Origin: Arthrobacter globiformis
Lineage (GTDB): Bacteria > Actinomycetota > Actinomycetes > Actinomycetales > Micrococcaceae
Direction: 5' to 3'
DNA: 64,000 nt
NCBI RefSeq assembly: GCF_030818015.1
Contig: NZ_JAUSZX010000001.1
Location: forward strand, 1,922,001 to 1,986,000
A program made the translations under genes and the position numbers. How positions within the stretch are numbered: position 1 is the stretch's first letter; every line of letters starts with the position of its first letter. Shown piece by piece: positions 54,008-64,000 of the stretch. The notes beneath the pieces were generated by a model, which saw nothing but the letters and a program-made list of their open reading frames with translations, was not told where the DNA came from and did not search any database.

Positions 54008-55696
54008 TTGTCACAGCACCATGACCCCGGCACTGCCGATGCCCCGGAGGGGCAGGCATCCAAGAGCGGCTTCCGGCCCACCGCCGTCGCCGCCGTCGAA
54101 CTGGGTGTCATCGGCCAATCAGTGGGCGTCACCGTACCTGGAGCCTCTGAGTCCGTTCAGGTCACCGGCATTTCGCTCGACTCCCGGTCCGTGGAACGCG
54201 GGGACCTGTATGTTGCCCTGCCGGGGGCGGCCTGGCACGGCGCGGACTTCGCACCGACGGCGATCGAGTCCGGTGCGGTGGCGGTGCTGACGGATGAAAC
54301 CGGCGGAAAACTTCTTGCCCTGGGGTCGGACATCGCCGTGCCCGTGCTGGTGGTGGCGGAGCCCCGCAGCGTCGTGGGCCGGCTGTCCAGGCTGATCTAC
54401 CGGAGCCAGGACGCCGACCTCCCGGGCCCCTCGATGTTCGGCGTGACGGGCACGAACGGAAAAACCACCACCACGTACTTCATCAACGCCCTGCTGCAGG
54501 CGATGGGCAAGAAGACCGGACTCATCGGCACCATCGAGATCCTGGCCGGCGGGGACCCGATTCCCAGCCTCCTGACCACCCCGGAATCCACCGATGTCCA
54601 CGCCCTGCTGGCCCTCATGCGGGAACGCGGGCTGGACGCCGCATCCATGGAAGTCTCCTCGCACGCGGTGTCCTTCCGACGGGTGGACGGCGTGGTCTTC
54701 GACGTCGTCGGTTTCACCAACCTCACCCAGGACCACCTGGACCTGCACGGCACCATGGAGGAGTACTACCGGACCAAAGCGGCGCTGTTCACCGCCGAAC
54801 GCGCCCGTGCCGCCGTCGTGACGGTCGACGACGAGTGGGGACGGCGGCTTGCCGCCGAGACTGAGCTTCCGGTCACCACGCTGGGAACTCTCCAGCCCGG
54901 CAGCGGGCCGGAAGCGGACCCGGCGGCCGAATCGGCAGCGGCCGAATCAGCAGGGGCCGACTGGACGGTCATCGATCCGAAGCCCCGCGGCCTCGGCACG
55001 GAATTCACCCTCCGCGGCCGGAACGGAACGGAACTGCGCGTGCACACCGGGCTGCCTGGGGCCTTCAATGTCTCCAACGCGGCACTGGCCCTGACCATGG
55101 TGCTCGCCGGCGGTGCAGACCCCGCCCAAGTGCAGGCAACACTCGATGCCAAGGATCCGTTCACGGTGGCAGTGCCAGGCCGCATGCAGCTCGTCTCCAC
55201 CCGGCCGGCCGCCGTCGTCGACTTCGCGCACAACACCGATGCACTGGCACGCGCCCTGGAGGCCGTCCGGTCCCCGGAGCCCGCGTCCAAGGTGATCGTG
55301 GTCTTCGGCGCCACGGGCCAGCGCGACCAGGGCAAACGCCCCTCCATGGGCGCGACCGCGGCCCGGCTTGCCGACGTCGTGATCGTCAGCGATGACGACC
55401 CCCACGATGAGGACGCCGCGGCGATCCGCGCAGAGGTGCTGGTAGGTGCCACGGACGCCAAGGAAGCCGAGCAGCTGGACTGCAAAATCATGGAGGTTTT
55501 TCCGCGGGAAGCTGCCATCCGGGAGGCCGTCAACCTGGCGGCACCGGAGGACACCATCCTCATTGCGGGTCGCGGGCACGAAGTGTGGCAGGAGGTCAAG
55601 GGAGTGAACCTTGCCCTCGACGACAGGGTGGAACTACGGAACGCCTTGACGGCACGAGGATTCACCGTTCTCCAAGACGACGGGATAGAGTCCTAG
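54008..55696 (+). CDS. murE: UDP-MurNAc-tripeptide synthetase (L-lysine or meso-DAP adding)
   Basis: This 562-residue Mur ligase adds the third residue of the stem peptide. The ATP loop is [11 protein letters not shown] (about 148-158), and Lys carbamate and SSHAVSFRRVDG regions follow. The residue-3 motif reads DDDPHDED rather than DNPR of meso-DAP ligases, which fits L-lysine as in Arthrobacter (inference). TTG 54008 has ACGGAG upstream; a GTG at 53972 is in frame but lacks a ribosome site. Confidence 0.92.
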   Translation: MSQHHDPGTADAPEGQASKSGFRPTAVAAVELGVIGQSVGVTVPGASESVQVTGISLDSRSVERGDLYVALPGAAWHGADFAPTAIESGAVAVLTDETGGKLLALGSDIAVPVLVVAEPRSVVGRLSRLIYRSQDADLPGPSMFGVTGTNGKTTTTYFINALLQAMGKKTGLIGTIEILAGGDPIPSLLTTPESTDVHALLALMRERGLDAASMEVSSHAVSFRRVDGVVFDVVGFTNLTQDHLDLHGTMEEYYRTKAALFTAERARAAVVTVDDEWGRRLAAETELPVTTLGTLQPGSGPEADPAAESAAAESAGADWTVIDPKPRGLGTEFTLRGRNGTELRVHTGLPGAFNVSNAALALTMVLAGGADPAQVQATLDAKDPFTVAVPGRMQLVSTRPAAVVDFAHNTDALARALEAVRSPEPASKVIVVFGATGQRDQGKRPSMGATAARLADVVIVSDDDPHDEDAAAIRAEVLVGATDAKEAEQLDCKIMEVFPREAAIREAVNLAAPEDTILIAGRGHEVWQEVKGVNLALDDRVELRNALTARGFTVLQDDGIES

Positions 55697-55702
55697 ACCG
55701 AC

Positions 55703-57175
55703 ATGATTGAACTAACTGCGGCGGAAATCGCCGAAATCACCAACGGCCGGCTGCTTGCCGACCCCGACGTCACCCCGGGATCCGTGGTGACCGACTCGCG
55801 GGAGGCCGTTGCCGGCTCCCTCTATGTCGCCAAACCGGGCGAGAGCGCAGACGGGCACAGCTTCGTGGGGGCGGCCTTTGACCGCGGCGCGGTGCTGGCC
55901 CTCACCGAACGCGAAATCAAGGACGACGCCGGCCGGAACTATCCGTCGATCGTGGTCGAGGATGCGGTGCTGGCCATGGGCGCCCTTGCGGCAGAGGCTG
56001 TCCGGCGGATCAGGCACCACCGCGAGGCTGCCGGCGAGCAGCTGACGGTCATCGGCATCACGGGTTCGGCCGGCAAGACCACCACCAAGGACCTCCTCGC
56101 CGGCATTCTGTCGGCTGAAGGGCCGACCGTTGCACCCCAGGGTTCCTACAACGGCGAGGTCGGCGTGCCCCTCACCGTCTTCCAGGCGGGCTTTGACACC
56201 CGGTTCCTGGTCATCGAGATGGGCGCCACCGGCATCGGGCACATCCGCTACCTGGCCGATATGGTCCGGCCCGAGATCGGCGTGGTGCTCGGCGTGGGAA
56301 CAGCCCACGCCGGGGAATTCGGCGGCGTGGAGAACATCGCGGCCGCCAAGGGCGAACTCGCCGAGGCCCTGCCCGTTGGCGGCACCGCCGTGCTGAACCT
56401 CGACGATTTGCGCGTTGCTCCCATGGCCGCGCGGACCCAGGCGACTGTCCTGGGCTTCTCGTCCCGGGATGCCGACCCCGACGCTCCTGCCGTCCGGGCC
56501 GCCAACCTGGACACCAACGCCTCGGGCAACCCGGAGTTCGACCTCGAAGTGCCGGGGGAGCCCACGGTCAGGGTCACCAGCAAACTCATCGGCGAACACC
56601 ACGTGGCGAACCTCCTCGCCGCCGCAGCGGCCGCGCACGCGGCCGGCGTACCGGCTGACCGGATCAGCGCATCACTGAGCTCCCAGTCCGCGGCCAGCCG
56701 CTGGCGCATGGAGCGGACCGAACGGCCCGACGGCGTCACGGTCATCAACGACGCGTACAACGCCAACCCGGAATCTATGCGGGCTGCCTTGCGCACGCTG
56801 GCGGACCTCGGCCGCGGCCGCCGGACCTGGGCCGTGCTCGGGGCCATGCTGGAACTGGGCGACGATTCCATCCGCGAGCACACCGCCGTCGGCACGCAGG
56901 TGGTGCGGCTGAACATCTCCCGCCTCCTGGTGGTGGGCCGGGAGGCGCGTTCGCTGTACGTTTCCGCCGTGCAGGAAGGGTCGTGGGGAGATGAATGCAT
57001 CTTCGCTGAGACCGTTGACGAAGCGTACGAACTGCTCCAGGAGCAGCTCGAGCCCGGCGACCTGGTGCTCTTCAAGTCCTCGAACAGCGTGGGACTGCGC
57101 CATTTGGGCGATCGGATAGCATTACCCCCACGTGCCACCCCCACAACTGCCACTGAAGGGAGCGAGCTGCTGTGA
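55703..57175 (+). CDS. murF: UDP-MurNAc-tripeptide-D-alanyl-D-alanine ligase
   Basis: This 490-residue Mur ligase adds D-Ala-D-Ala to the nucleotide tripeptide. It has [13 protein letters not shown] (about 120-132), [10 protein letters not shown] (about 173-182) and [15 protein letters not shown] (about 350-364), all typical of MurF. It starts 6 bp after murE and overlaps mraY by 4 bp (GTGA). Confidence 0.95.
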   Translation: MIELTAAEIAEITNGRLLADPDVTPGSVVTDSREAVAGSLYVAKPGESADGHSFVGAAFDRGAVLALTEREIKDDAGRNYPSIVVEDAVLAMGALAAEAVRRIRHHREAAGEQLTVIGITGSAGKTTTKDLLAGILSAEGPTVAPQGSYNGEVGVPLTVFQAGFDTRFLVIEMGATGIGHIRYLADMVRPEIGVVLGVGTAHAGEFGGVENIAAAKGELAEALPVGGTAVLNLDDLRVAPMAARTQATVLGFSSRDADPDAPAVRAANLDTNASGNPEFDLEVPGEPTVRVTSKLIGEHHVANLLAAAAAAHAAGVPADRISASLSSQSAASRWRMERTERPDGVTVINDAYNANPESMRAALRTLADLGRGRRTWAVLGAMLELGDDSIREHTAVGTQVVRLNISRLLVVGREARSLYVSAVQEGSWGDECIFAETVDEAYELLQEQLEPGDLVLFKSSNSVGLRHLGDRIALPPRATPTTATEGSELL

Positions 57176-58281
57176 TTGCACTTCTGATCGGCGCTGGCCT
57201 CGCCCTGCTGCTGGCACTGGTGGGCACGCCGCTGTTCATCCGTCTGTTGGTCCGCAGGAGCTATGGCCAGTTCATCCGCGATGACGGACCGACCTCGCAC
57301 CACACCAAACGCGGCACGCCCACGATGGGTGGCACTGTGGTGGTGGGCGCGGTCCTGCTGAGCTACGGACTGACCCACCTGATCATGTGGCTCATGAACC
57401 CGCGTTCGGCCGGGCCGTCCGCCTCGGCGCTGCTCCTGCTGTTCCTGATGGTGGGGATGGGCCTGGTGGGCTTCCTCGATGACTTCATAAAGATTTCCCG
57501 GCAGCGCAGCCTGGGCCTGAACGCCAAGGCCAAGCTCATCCTCCAGGCGGCCGTCGGCATCATCTTCGCCGTCATGGCCCTCTACTTCCCGGACGCCGAC
57601 GGCCTCACCCCGGCGTCCACCAAAATCTCGATGGTCCGTGACATCCCGTGGCTGGACCTGGCGTTCGGCGGCACCGTACTTGGTGCGATCCTCTTTGTGC
57701 TGTGGTCGAACCTGATCGTCACGGCGGCGACGAACGGGGTCAACCTCACCGACGGCCTGGACGGACTGGCCGCCGGCGCCGCGGTCATGGTGTTTGGCGC
57801 CTACACGCTGATGGGCATCTGGCAGAGTAACCAGGCCTGTGGCTCTCCCCGTCAGGCAGGCAGCGGCTGCTATTCCGTCCGGGATCCCCTTGACCTCGCG
57901 CTCCTTGCGGCCATCATGAGCGCCGCGCTGGTGGGCTTCCTGTGGTGGAACACCTCACCGGCCAAAATCTTTATGGGCGACACGGGCTCCCTCGCGATCG
58001 GCGGCGCCATCGCGGGGTTCGCCATCCTCTCCCGCACCGAACTGCTGCTTGCCTTCATCGGCGGCCTGTTCGTCCTCATCACGCTCTCCGTCATCATCCA
58101 AGTGGGCTACTTCAAGGTGACCAAGGGCAAGCGCTTCTTCAAGATGGCGCCGCTGCAGCACCACTTCGAACTCAAGGGCTGGGCGGAAGTCACCGTGGTG
58201 GTCCGGTTCTGGATCCTCGCCGGCCTGTTTGTCGCGGCGGGTCTTGGCATCTTCTACGCAGAATGGGTGGTCCTGCTATGA
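57172..58281 (+). CDS. mraY: Phospho-MurNAc-pentapeptide transferase MraY
   Basis: This 369-residue integral membrane enzyme makes lipid I from undecaprenyl phosphate. It has about ten membrane segments and the conserved FLDDFIKI (about 102-109), [14 protein letters not shown] (about 186-199) and [11 protein letters not shown] (about 268-278) with catalytic Asp residues, plus [14 protein letters not shown] start overlapping murF; its stop overlaps murD. Confidence 0.96.
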   Translation: MIALLIGAGLALLLALVGTPLFIRLLVRRSYGQFIRDDGPTSHHTKRGTPTMGGTVVVGAVLLSYGLTHLIMWLMNPRSAGPSASALLLLFLMVGMGLVGFLDDFIKISRQRSLGLNAKAKLILQAAVGIIFAVMALYFPDADGLTPASTKISMVRDIPWLDLAFGGTVLGAILFVLWSNLIVTAATNGVNLTDGLDGLAAGAAVMVFGAYTLMGIWQSNQACGSPRQAGSGCYSVRDPLDLALLAAIMSAALVGFLWWNTSPAKIFMGDTGSLAIGGAIAGFAILSRTELLLAFIGGLFVLITLSVIIQVGYFKVTKGKRFFKMAPLQHHFELKGWAEVTVVVRFWILAGLFVAAGLGIFYAEWVVLL

Positions 58282-59867
58282 ACGGCTCCGAATCCCACGC
58301 CGAGGCAACGGGTCCGGCCAGGCTCAGCGGCCTGGTCAGCTGGGACTCCGACTGGGCCGGGCTGCGCGTCGTGGTCACCGGGATCGGCGTCTCGGGCTTC
58401 GCAGCCGCGGACACTTTGATCGAACTCGGCGCCCGCGTGGTGGTGGTTGACGGTGCCACCACGGAAACAGCCCAGGCCAAGGCGGACACGCTGCGGATCG
58501 TGGGCGCGGCCGACGTTCTCCTGGGAGAGGAGGCCGTCCGCACGCTGCCAAAGATCGACGGCCTGAAGCCGGAGCTCGTGGTCACTTCGCCGGGCTGGCG
58601 CCCGGACCAGGCTTTGCTCGCGGCCGCGGCCCGCGCCCACATCCCTGTCTGGGGCGACGTCGAACTCGCCTGGCGCCTCCGCGTCCGCGAAGGCCGGAAA
58701 ACAGCTGACTGGCTAACCATCACCGGCACGAACGGCAAAACGACGACGGTCGGCCTGACCGAGTCCATGCTGCGCGCCGCAGGCCTGAAGGCGATCGCGG
58801 TGGGCAACGTCGGCACGCCCATCCTCGATGCCCTGCGTGACCCGGTGGAGTACGACGTCTTCGCGGTGGAGCTCTCCAGCTTCCAGCTGCACTGGTCCGA
58901 CTCCGTCTCGGCAGTCGCCAGCGTATGCCTCAACGTCGCCGAAGACCACGTCGACTGGCACGGCTCCTACGAGTCCTACCTCGCCGACAAGGCCAAGATC
59001 TACGCAAACACGCAAAAGGCCTGCATCTACAACGACGAGCAGATCGAAACCGAACGCATGGTGGAGGACGCGGACGTGGTGGAAGGCTGCCGCGCGGTGG
59101 CCTTCACCACCCTCACGCCCGCCATCAGCATGCTCGGCGTCGTGGAGGGCCTGCTCGTGGACCGGGCCTTCATCGCCGAACGGAAGGACAGCGCCGTCGA
59201 ACTGGCGTCCATGTCCGACCTGGGCCCGGTGGCACCCCGCCACATGGTGGCCAACGCCCTGGCCGCAGCAGGCCTGGTGCGGGCCTACGGCGTCAGCCCT
59301 GAGCACGTGCGCGAAGGACTGCAGGCCTACATCCCCGGAAGCCACCGCATCCAGCCCGTCGCCAAACAGAACGGCGTTCTCTGGATCAACGACTCCAAAG
59401 CCACCAACCCGCATGCCGCCTCCGCCTCCCTGGCCGCCTTCGACCCGGTGGTGTGGATTGCCGGCGGTCTGTCCAAGGGCGTCAGCTACGACGACCTGGT
59501 CCGCGAGCATGCGCGCCGCCTGAAGGCCGTGGTGCTGATCGGCAAGGACACGGCATCGCTGGAAGAGTCCCTGCAGCGACACGCACCGGATGTCCCGGTC
59601 ATCCGGCAGGCGGCAGGCCACACTGAAATTGTGCAGTCAGCCGGAACCGGACATGACGCCGCACCGGATTCAGCCGAAACCGGGGAGGCAGTGATGGCAC
59701 GGGCCGTCGCATCGGCGGCACAGCTCGCCGCGTCCGGTGACACTGTGCTGATGGCCCCGGCTGCTGCATCCATGGATCAGTTCTCTTCCTATGCTCACCG
59801 TGGCGACGCCTTCATTGCAGCGGTCCGCGAGCTCGTGGAAGGGGAGGCCCGGACCGGCAAGGAGTAA
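58278..59867 (+). CDS. murD: UDP-MurNAc-L-alanine-D-glutamate ligase
   Basis: This 529-residue Mur ligase adds D-glutamate. It has the N-terminal Rossmann region [14 protein letters not shown] (about 32-45), the ATP loop [12 protein letters not shown] (about 151-162), [13 protein letters not shown] (about 216-228) and [11 protein letters not shown] (about 372-382). It is about 80 residues longer than E. coli MurD, partly through an insert near about 455-480. ATG 58278 overlaps the mraY stop. Confidence 0.94.
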   Translation: MNGSESHAEATGPARLSGLVSWDSDWAGLRVVVTGIGVSGFAAADTLIELGARVVVVDGATTETAQAKADTLRIVGAADVLLGEEAVRTLPKIDGLKPELVVTSPGWRPDQALLAAAARAHIPVWGDVELAWRLRVREGRKTADWLTITGTNGKTTTVGLTESMLRAAGLKAIAVGNVGTPILDALRDPVEYDVFAVELSSFQLHWSDSVSAVASVCLNVAEDHVDWHGSYESYLADKAKIYANTQKACIYNDEQIETERMVEDADVVEGCRAVAFTTLTPAISMLGVVEGLLVDRAFIAERKDSAVELASMSDLGPVAPRHMVANALAAAGLVRAYGVSPEHVREGLQAYIPGSHRIQPVAKQNGVLWINDSKATNPHAASASLAAFDPVVWIAGGLSKGVSYDDLVREHARRLKAVVLIGKDTASLEESLQRHAPDVPVIRQAAGHTEIVQSAGTGHDAAPDSAETGEAVMARAVASAAQLAASGDTVLMAPAAASMDQFSSYAHRGDAFIAAVRELVEGEARTGKE

Positions 59868-59869
59868 GA

Positions 59870-61207
59870 ATGGTCAGCACACCCACACGTCCCGCGGCCG
59901 CCCGGCAGCGGGCGGGGGAGACCTCCCGTGGGGCCGCCCCCCGGAAGACGGGACCGGGTGCTGCATCGACTCCCGCCAGGGGCCGGCTGCTCCGGTGGTA
60001 CCGGCGCTTCTGGTCCGCCCTCGAGGGAAACGGCAAGTCGCGCAACGGCTCCACCTACTACCTCATCCTCGGCACAACGCTGGCACTGACCGCCATCGGC
60101 ATCATGATGGTGCTCTCGGCGTCCAGCGTGGAGGCCATTGCCGCGGGCGAGTCGCCCTACACCGCAGCCCTCAAACAGGGGCTGTTCGCCGGAATCGGCA
60201 CCTTCTGCATGTTCATGCTGTCGCGCATCAACGTCGTATGGCTGAAGCGGCTCGCGTGGCTCGGCATCATCATTGCCTATGCCCTGCTGGGGCTCGTGCT
60301 GGTCATTGGCACCAGCGTCAACGGCAACAAGAACTGGATCGACATCGGCGGGTTCTTCACCCTGCAGCCGTCCGAGGCGGCCAAGCTTGCCCTGGCACTG
60401 TGGATGGCCACCGTGCTGGCCAAGAAGGCGTCCCTCCTGCACCAGTGGGGGCACGCCGTGGTCCCCGTGGTACCCATAGCCGGCGGGATCATCGGACTGG
60501 TCCTGATCGGAAACGACCTCGGCACCGGCATGATCATCATGCTCATCACGGCCGCCGCCCTGTTCTTCGCCGGCGTGCGCCTGTACCTGTTCGGGTTCGC
60601 GGCCGTGGGCCTCGGCGCCGTCATAGCGTTCATGGCAATGACCAGCTCCAACCGGGTCTGCCGGATCACCTCGTGGTGGACCGGCCAGAGCTGCGGCGAC
60701 GGCATCGACGCCAACTACCAGTCCACCAACGGCCTCTATGGGCTGGCGTCGGGCGGCTGGTTCGGCGTCGGGCTCGGGCAGAGCCGGCAGAAATACAGCT
60801 GGATCCCCGAGGCCCACAACGACTTCATCTTCGCCATCATCGGCGAGGAACTCGGGTTAGTGGGGACCGTCGTCGTGCTTGTCCTTTTCGCCATCCTCGG
60901 CGCCGCCATCTACCGCGTGGTGGTGGCACAGGAGGACCTGTTCCACCGGGTCCTGGCCGGAACCATCATGGTGTGGCTCCTGGGCCAGGGAACGGTCAAC
61001 ATGGCCGTGGTCACCGGCCTGATGCCGGTGATCGGCGTTCCGCTGCCGTTCATCTCCTACGGCGGCTCGGCACTGCTGATGTCACTCTGCGCGATCGGCG
61101 TAGTGTTGTCACTGGCCCGCGAACAGATGGCGCCCAACATCCGGCCCCGCAAACTGCTCGGCCCGTGGCGGTTGCCCGGGCGCAAGAAATCCCGTACGAA
61201 AGCGTAA
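59870..61207 (+). CDS. ftsW: Septal peptidoglycan glycosyltransferase FtsW
   Basis: This 445-residue SEDS protein has about ten membrane segments after a basic cytoplasmic tail of about 60 residues. Conserved stretches include [13 protein letters not shown] (about 145-157), [14 protein letters not shown] (about 165-178), the large outer loop with two Cys (RVCRI, QSCGDG), [24 protein letters not shown] (in pieces) and [15 protein letters not shown]. It polymerises glycan strands with FtsI. Confidence 0.94.
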   Translation: MVSTPTRPAAARQRAGETSRGAAPRKTGPGAASTPARGRLLRWYRRFWSALEGNGKSRNGSTYYLILGTTLALTAIGIMMVLSASSVEAIAAGESPYTAALKQGLFAGIGTFCMFMLSRINVVWLKRLAWLGIIIAYALLGLVLVIGTSVNGNKNWIDIGGFFTLQPSEAAKLALALWMATVLAKKASLLHQWGHAVVPVVPIAGGIIGLVLIGNDLGTGMIIMLITAAALFFAGVRLYLFGFAAVGLGAVIAFMAMTSSNRVCRITSWWTGQSCGDGIDANYQSTNGLYGLASGGWFGVGLGQSRQKYSWIPEAHNDFIFAIIGEELGLVGTVVVLVLFAILGAAIYRVVVAQEDLFHRVLAGTIMVWLLGQGTVNMAVVTGLMPVIGVPLPFISYGGSALLMSLCAIGVVLSLAREQMAPNIRPRKLLGPWRLPGRKKSRTKA

Positions 61208-61218
61208 ACCAGCACCTG

Positions 61219-62319
61219 ATGAAAACCGAGTCATTGTCCGTGGTCCTCGCCGGCGGTGGAACAGCAGGCCATATCAACCCGCTGCTGGCCATCGCCGCCG
61301 CCATCCGCGATGCCCGCCCCGACGCACGACTGCTCGCCGTCGGAACGGCCGCCGGCATGGAAACCAGGCTGGTCCCGGCCGCCGGGCTCGAACTGGCCAC
61401 CATCGACCGTGTTCCGTTCCCGCGAAAGCCCTCCGCAGACCTGCTCCGCCTTCCGGGACGCCTCGCCGGCGCCGTACGGCAGGCCGGGCGCATCCTCGAC
61501 GACGCCGGCGCGGACGTCCTCGTGGGCGTGGGCGGGTACGTCTGCACGCCCATGTACCTCGCTGCCTGGCGGCGGAAGATCCCCATCGTCATCCACGAAG
61601 CCAACACCCGGCCGGGCCTGGCCAATCGGGTCGGGGCGCGGCTGAGCCGGCACGTGGCCGTGGCCTTCGCCGGCACCCCGCTGCGCAACGCCCGCCACGT
61701 GGGCATGCCCATGCGCCGGGAAGTGTCAGCCATGGTCAGGGCAACGGCGCGGAACGGTGCCCTGCGCAGCCTGGACCTGCAGCCTGAGAAGCCGGTGCTC
61801 ATCGTCACCGGAGGCTCGTCCGGGGCGCAGAGCATTAACCGCACTGTGGCGGCGTCGCTCGAAGCGCTTTCCCGGGCCGGCGTCCAGACCGTCCACATCA
61901 CCGGCCGCGGCAAGTCCGTGGTGGACTCAGACGGCAACGCGCTGAGCGCCGACGGCTACCGGCAGCTTGAGTACGTGGACGGCATGGAGACCGTGTACGC
62001 CGCGGCTGACCTGCTGCTCGCCCGTTCCGGCGCGGCTACCGTGAGCGAGGTCGCCGCCGTCGGCGTTCCCGCGGTCTTCGTGCCGCTGCCCATCGGCAAC
62101 GGTGAGCAGGCGCTGAACGCCCGCGGACTTGTGGATGCGGGTGGGGCCCTCCTGGTGGCGGACCGGGACTTCACTCCCGAATGGGTCCGCACCAGCCTCA
62201 TCCCGCTGTTGACCGACCGTTCCCGGCTCGATGCGATGGCGGCTAACGCGGAGAACCTTGGCATCCGAAATGCCGACCAGCTCATGGCCGACCTCGTACT
62301 GGAAGCGGTATCCAAATGA
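61219..62319 (+). CDS. murG: UDP-GlcNAc:MurNAc-pentapeptide transferase MurG
   Basis: This 366-residue GT-B glycosyltransferase converts lipid I to lipid II at the inner membrane face. It has [15 protein letters not shown] (about 12-26), [12 protein letters not shown] (about 125-136), [12 protein letters not shown] (about 199-210) and [12 protein letters not shown] (about 269-280). ATG 61219 is placed 11 bp after ftsW; its stop overlaps murC (ATGA). Confidence 0.95.
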   Translation: MKTESLSVVLAGGGTAGHINPLLAIAAAIRDARPDARLLAVGTAAGMETRLVPAAGLELATIDRVPFPRKPSADLLRLPGRLAGAVRQAGRILDDAGADVLVGVGGYVCTPMYLAAWRRKIPIVIHEANTRPGLANRVGARLSRHVAVAFAGTPLRNARHVGMPMRREVSAMVRATARNGALRSLDLQPEKPVLIVTGGSSGAQSINRTVAASLEALSRAGVQTVHITGRGKSVVDSDGNALSADGYRQLEYVDGMETVYAAADLLLARSGAATVSEVAAVGVPAVFVPLPIGNGEQALNARGLVDAGGALLVADRDFTPEWVRTSLIPLLTDRSRLDAMAANAENLGIRNADQLMADLVLEAVSK

Positions 62320-63695
62320 CCACCAACGCAGCACCCACCCAGGAAGCACTCGGCCGCGTGCACTTCATCGGGATCGGGGGCGTGGGCATGTCTGCTGTCG
62401 CCAGGATCATGGTGGCGCGCGGGATTCCAGTCAGCGGTTCGGACGCGAAGGACCTGCCGGTCATGACGGAGCTCGCCGCGGCGGGCGCCCGGATCTGCGT
62501 GGGTTACGACGCCGGCAACCTCGGCGACGCCCAGACTGTGGTGGCAGGATCGGCCATCCGCGCCGACAACCCCGAACTCGAGGCCGCACGTACCGCCGGC
62601 CTGCCCGTGCTGCACCGCTCCGAAGCCCTTGCGGCCACCATGGGCGAGGACCTCGTCGTGACGGTGGCCGGCACCCATGGGAAGTCCACCACCACCTCCA
62701 TGATCACCGTCCTGCTGCAGGGCGCGGGCCTGGACCCGTCGTTCGCGATCGGGGCCAACGTTCCGGCGCTCGGCGTCAATGCGGCAAACGGCAGCTCCAA
62801 GGTGTTTGTGGCCGAGGCGGATGAATCTGACGGTTCGTTCCTGAACTACCGTCCGCAGATCGCCGTCGTCACCAACGTGGAACCGGACCACCTCGACCAC
62901 TACGGCACCGCTGAGGCGGTGTACGAATCCTTCGACCGGTTCACGGAACTGCTGCCCGCCGACGGCGTGCTGGTGGCCTGTGCGGACGACGCCGGCGCGC
63001 ACGCGCTGGCGCTGCGCACCCGCGAGCGGGGCAATGCCCGTGTTGTTCTGTACGGCACCTCTGAGGCTGCCGACCTCCGGCTCGACGACGGCGGCCCGGG
63101 CAGGGTGGCAATCACGACAGCGGGGGGCCGGTTCCCGCTGGCACTGCAGGTCCCCGGACGGCACAATGCGCTGAACGCTGCCGCCGCCATGGCGGTGGCG
63201 CTCGAACTCGGCGTGGACGCCCAGGCCGCCGCCTCCGCCCTGGCGGGCTTCTCCGGTGCGTCGCGGCGGTTCGAATACAAGGGTGAGGGCAGGGGCGTGC
63301 GGGTCTACGACGACTACGCCCACCACCCGACGGAGGTGCGCGCCGCCCTGTCGGCGGCCCGGTCCGTGGCTGGCGACCACAAGGTGCATGTCCTTTTCCA
63401 GCCGCACCTGTTCTCCCGGACCCGGGAGTTTGCCGCTGAGTTCGCCGACGCGCTCAATGCTGCGGACACTGCCCTGGTGCTCGACATCTACCCGGCCCGC
63501 GAGGATCCCATCCCCGGCGTCACCAGCGCGCTCATCACCGAGCACCTCGGCGCCGGCGGCAGCCTGGTCGGGGCGGGCGACGAGGCCGTAGCCGTCCTGG
63601 CCGCAGCCGCGCAGCCGGGGGACATCATCCTCACGGCAGGCGCCGGGGACGTCACCGCTTACGGGCCGCTCATCGTGGAGTCCCTCGGTGGGTAG
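62316..63695 (+). CDS. murC: UDP-MurNAc-L-alanine ligase
   Basis: This 459-residue Mur ligase adds L-alanine to UDP-MurNAc. It has [17 protein letters not shown] (about 16-32), [11 protein letters not shown] (about 119-129), [10 protein letters not shown] (about 168-177) and [13 protein letters not shown] (about 330-342). The ftsQ start lies inside its last codons. Confidence 0.96.
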   Translation: MTTNAAPTQEALGRVHFIGIGGVGMSAVARIMVARGIPVSGSDAKDLPVMTELAAAGARICVGYDAGNLGDAQTVVAGSAIRADNPELEAARTAGLPVLHRSEALAATMGEDLVVTVAGTHGKSTTTSMITVLLQGAGLDPSFAIGANVPALGVNAANGSSKVFVAEADESDGSFLNYRPQIAVVTNVEPDHLDHYGTAEAVYESFDRFTELLPADGVLVACADDAGAHALALRTRERGNARVVLYGTSEAADLRLDDGGPGRVAITTAGGRFPLALQVPGRHNALNAAAAMAVALELGVDAQAAASALAGFSGASRRFEYKGEGRGVRVYDDYAHHPTEVRAALSAARSVAGDHKVHVLFQPHLFSRTREFAAEFADALNAADTALVLDIYPAREDPIPGVTSALITEHLGAGGSLVGAGDEAVAVLAAAAQPGDIILTAGAGDVTAYGPLIVESLGG

Positions 63696-64000
63696 CACCC
63701 GGCGCCCCACCTACCGTCCGGCCAAGCCCGCTGCCCGGGACAACGGTGCCGGCCGCGAAACTGGTGCTGCCCGGGCCACGGACACCGGTGCCGGCCGCGC
63801 TACTGGTGCTGCCCGGGACACCGGTGCCAGGCCCGACGGCGGCCAGCCGGCCGTGATCACCGCCTCCAAGGGCGTCCCGGAAGGTAGCACGCAGGAGACG
63901 GCACAGGGCAGCAGGCCGAAGGACAAGGTGCAGGACAAGCCGACGAAAGCGCCCTGGCCCCGGCTGAAAAGCCCGGGACCTGCCAAACCGGGATCTGCCA
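63688..64000 (+). CDS. ftsQ: Cell division protein FtsQ, N-terminal part (3' truncated by window)
   Basis: The frame from GTG 63688 is open to the window end (104 codons). It encodes a basic, Gly/Ala/Arg-rich cytoplasmic tail with no membrane segment yet reached. Position right after murC and overlapping its stop is the standard place of ftsQ in actinobacterial dcw clusters, so identity rests on context. The tail carries a tandem repeat. The POTRA and beta domains would lie beyond the window. Confidence 0.75.
   Translation, partial: MGSTRRPTYRPAKPAARDNGAGRETGAARATDTGAGRATGAARDTGARPDGGQPAVITASKGVPEGSTQETAQGSRPKDKVQDKPTKAPWPRLKSPGPAKPGSA
63745..63828 (+). repeat. Tandem repeat in the ftsQ cytoplasmic tail
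   Basis: A 42-bp unit (63745-63786) and a 36-bp unit (63787-63822), both beginning GGTGCCGGCCGCG, then a partial third unit, encode GAGRxTGAAR-type repeats. Unit lengths are multiples of three. Confidence 0.85.

Overview
The window is about 64 kb of high-GC chromosomal DNA from an actinobacterium, most likely a member of the Micrococcaceae (Arthrobacter or Pseudarthrobacter type). The reasons are the high G+C content, frequent GTG/TTG starts, the actinobacterial gene orders pyrG-nudix-xerD...parA-scpA-scpB-rluB-tyrA-cmk-der and gcvH-garA-ftsR-(bifunctional nuclease)-merR, a fadD/plsC/aroG/pknL/(Rv2175c-like)/idsA block, and a complete mraZ-to-ftsQ division cluster. The assignment rests on protein motifs and gene order read by eye; no database search was run. 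I see no prophage, CRISPR array or insertion sequence.

Region 1 (1-14.8 kb): the end of pyrG, a Nudix hydrolase and xerD open a conserved block. An accessory segment then interrupts it: an MTH1-like Nudix enzyme, an ECF sigma factor with a single-pass membrane partner, a GntR-prpD-prpB-prpC propionate (2-methylcitrate) operon preceded by two TGTATACA operators, a DUF222/HNH (13E12-type) gene bracketed by a short direct repeat, and a DcuSR/CitAB-type two-component system divergent from a DctA-type dicarboxylate carrier.

Region 2 (15-27.3 kb): chromosome organisation and growth genes (parA, scpA, scpB, rluB, tyrA, cmk, plsC, der), tRNA-Pro(GGG), an Fpg/Nei glycosylase, and the gcvH-garA-ftsR-nuclease-merR cluster.

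Region 3 (27.3-49.4 kb): two orphan ParA/MinD-type ATPases around pyruvate carboxylase, a long-chain acyl-CoA synthetase, a ROK glucokinase, twin alpha/beta hydrolases, a second PlsC, class II DAHP synthase, a PASTA-containing Ser/Thr kinase at the pknL position, a LysM/SLT muramidase with an apparent frameshift right after its signal peptide, an Rv2175c-like DNA-binding protein, a polyprenyl diphosphate synthase, a lipoprotein, DNA polymerase IV and a DUF3040 protein.

Region 4 (49.7-64 kb): the division and cell-wall cluster mraZ-rsmH-ftsL-ftsI-murE-murF-mraY-murD-ftsW-murG-murC-ftsQ (ftsQ cut by the window end), with a promoter carrying three 10-bp-spaced MraZ-type boxes.

The least-explained observations are (i) imperfect tandem repeats, often of 15-17 bp, that start at or just after the stop codons of many genes here and often repeat the stop codon; (ii) a 9-bp-phased array of NTAACA-type direct repeats upstream of the LysM/SLT gene; (iii) the frameshift in that gene; and (iv) the direct repeat bracketing the DUF222/HNH gene.
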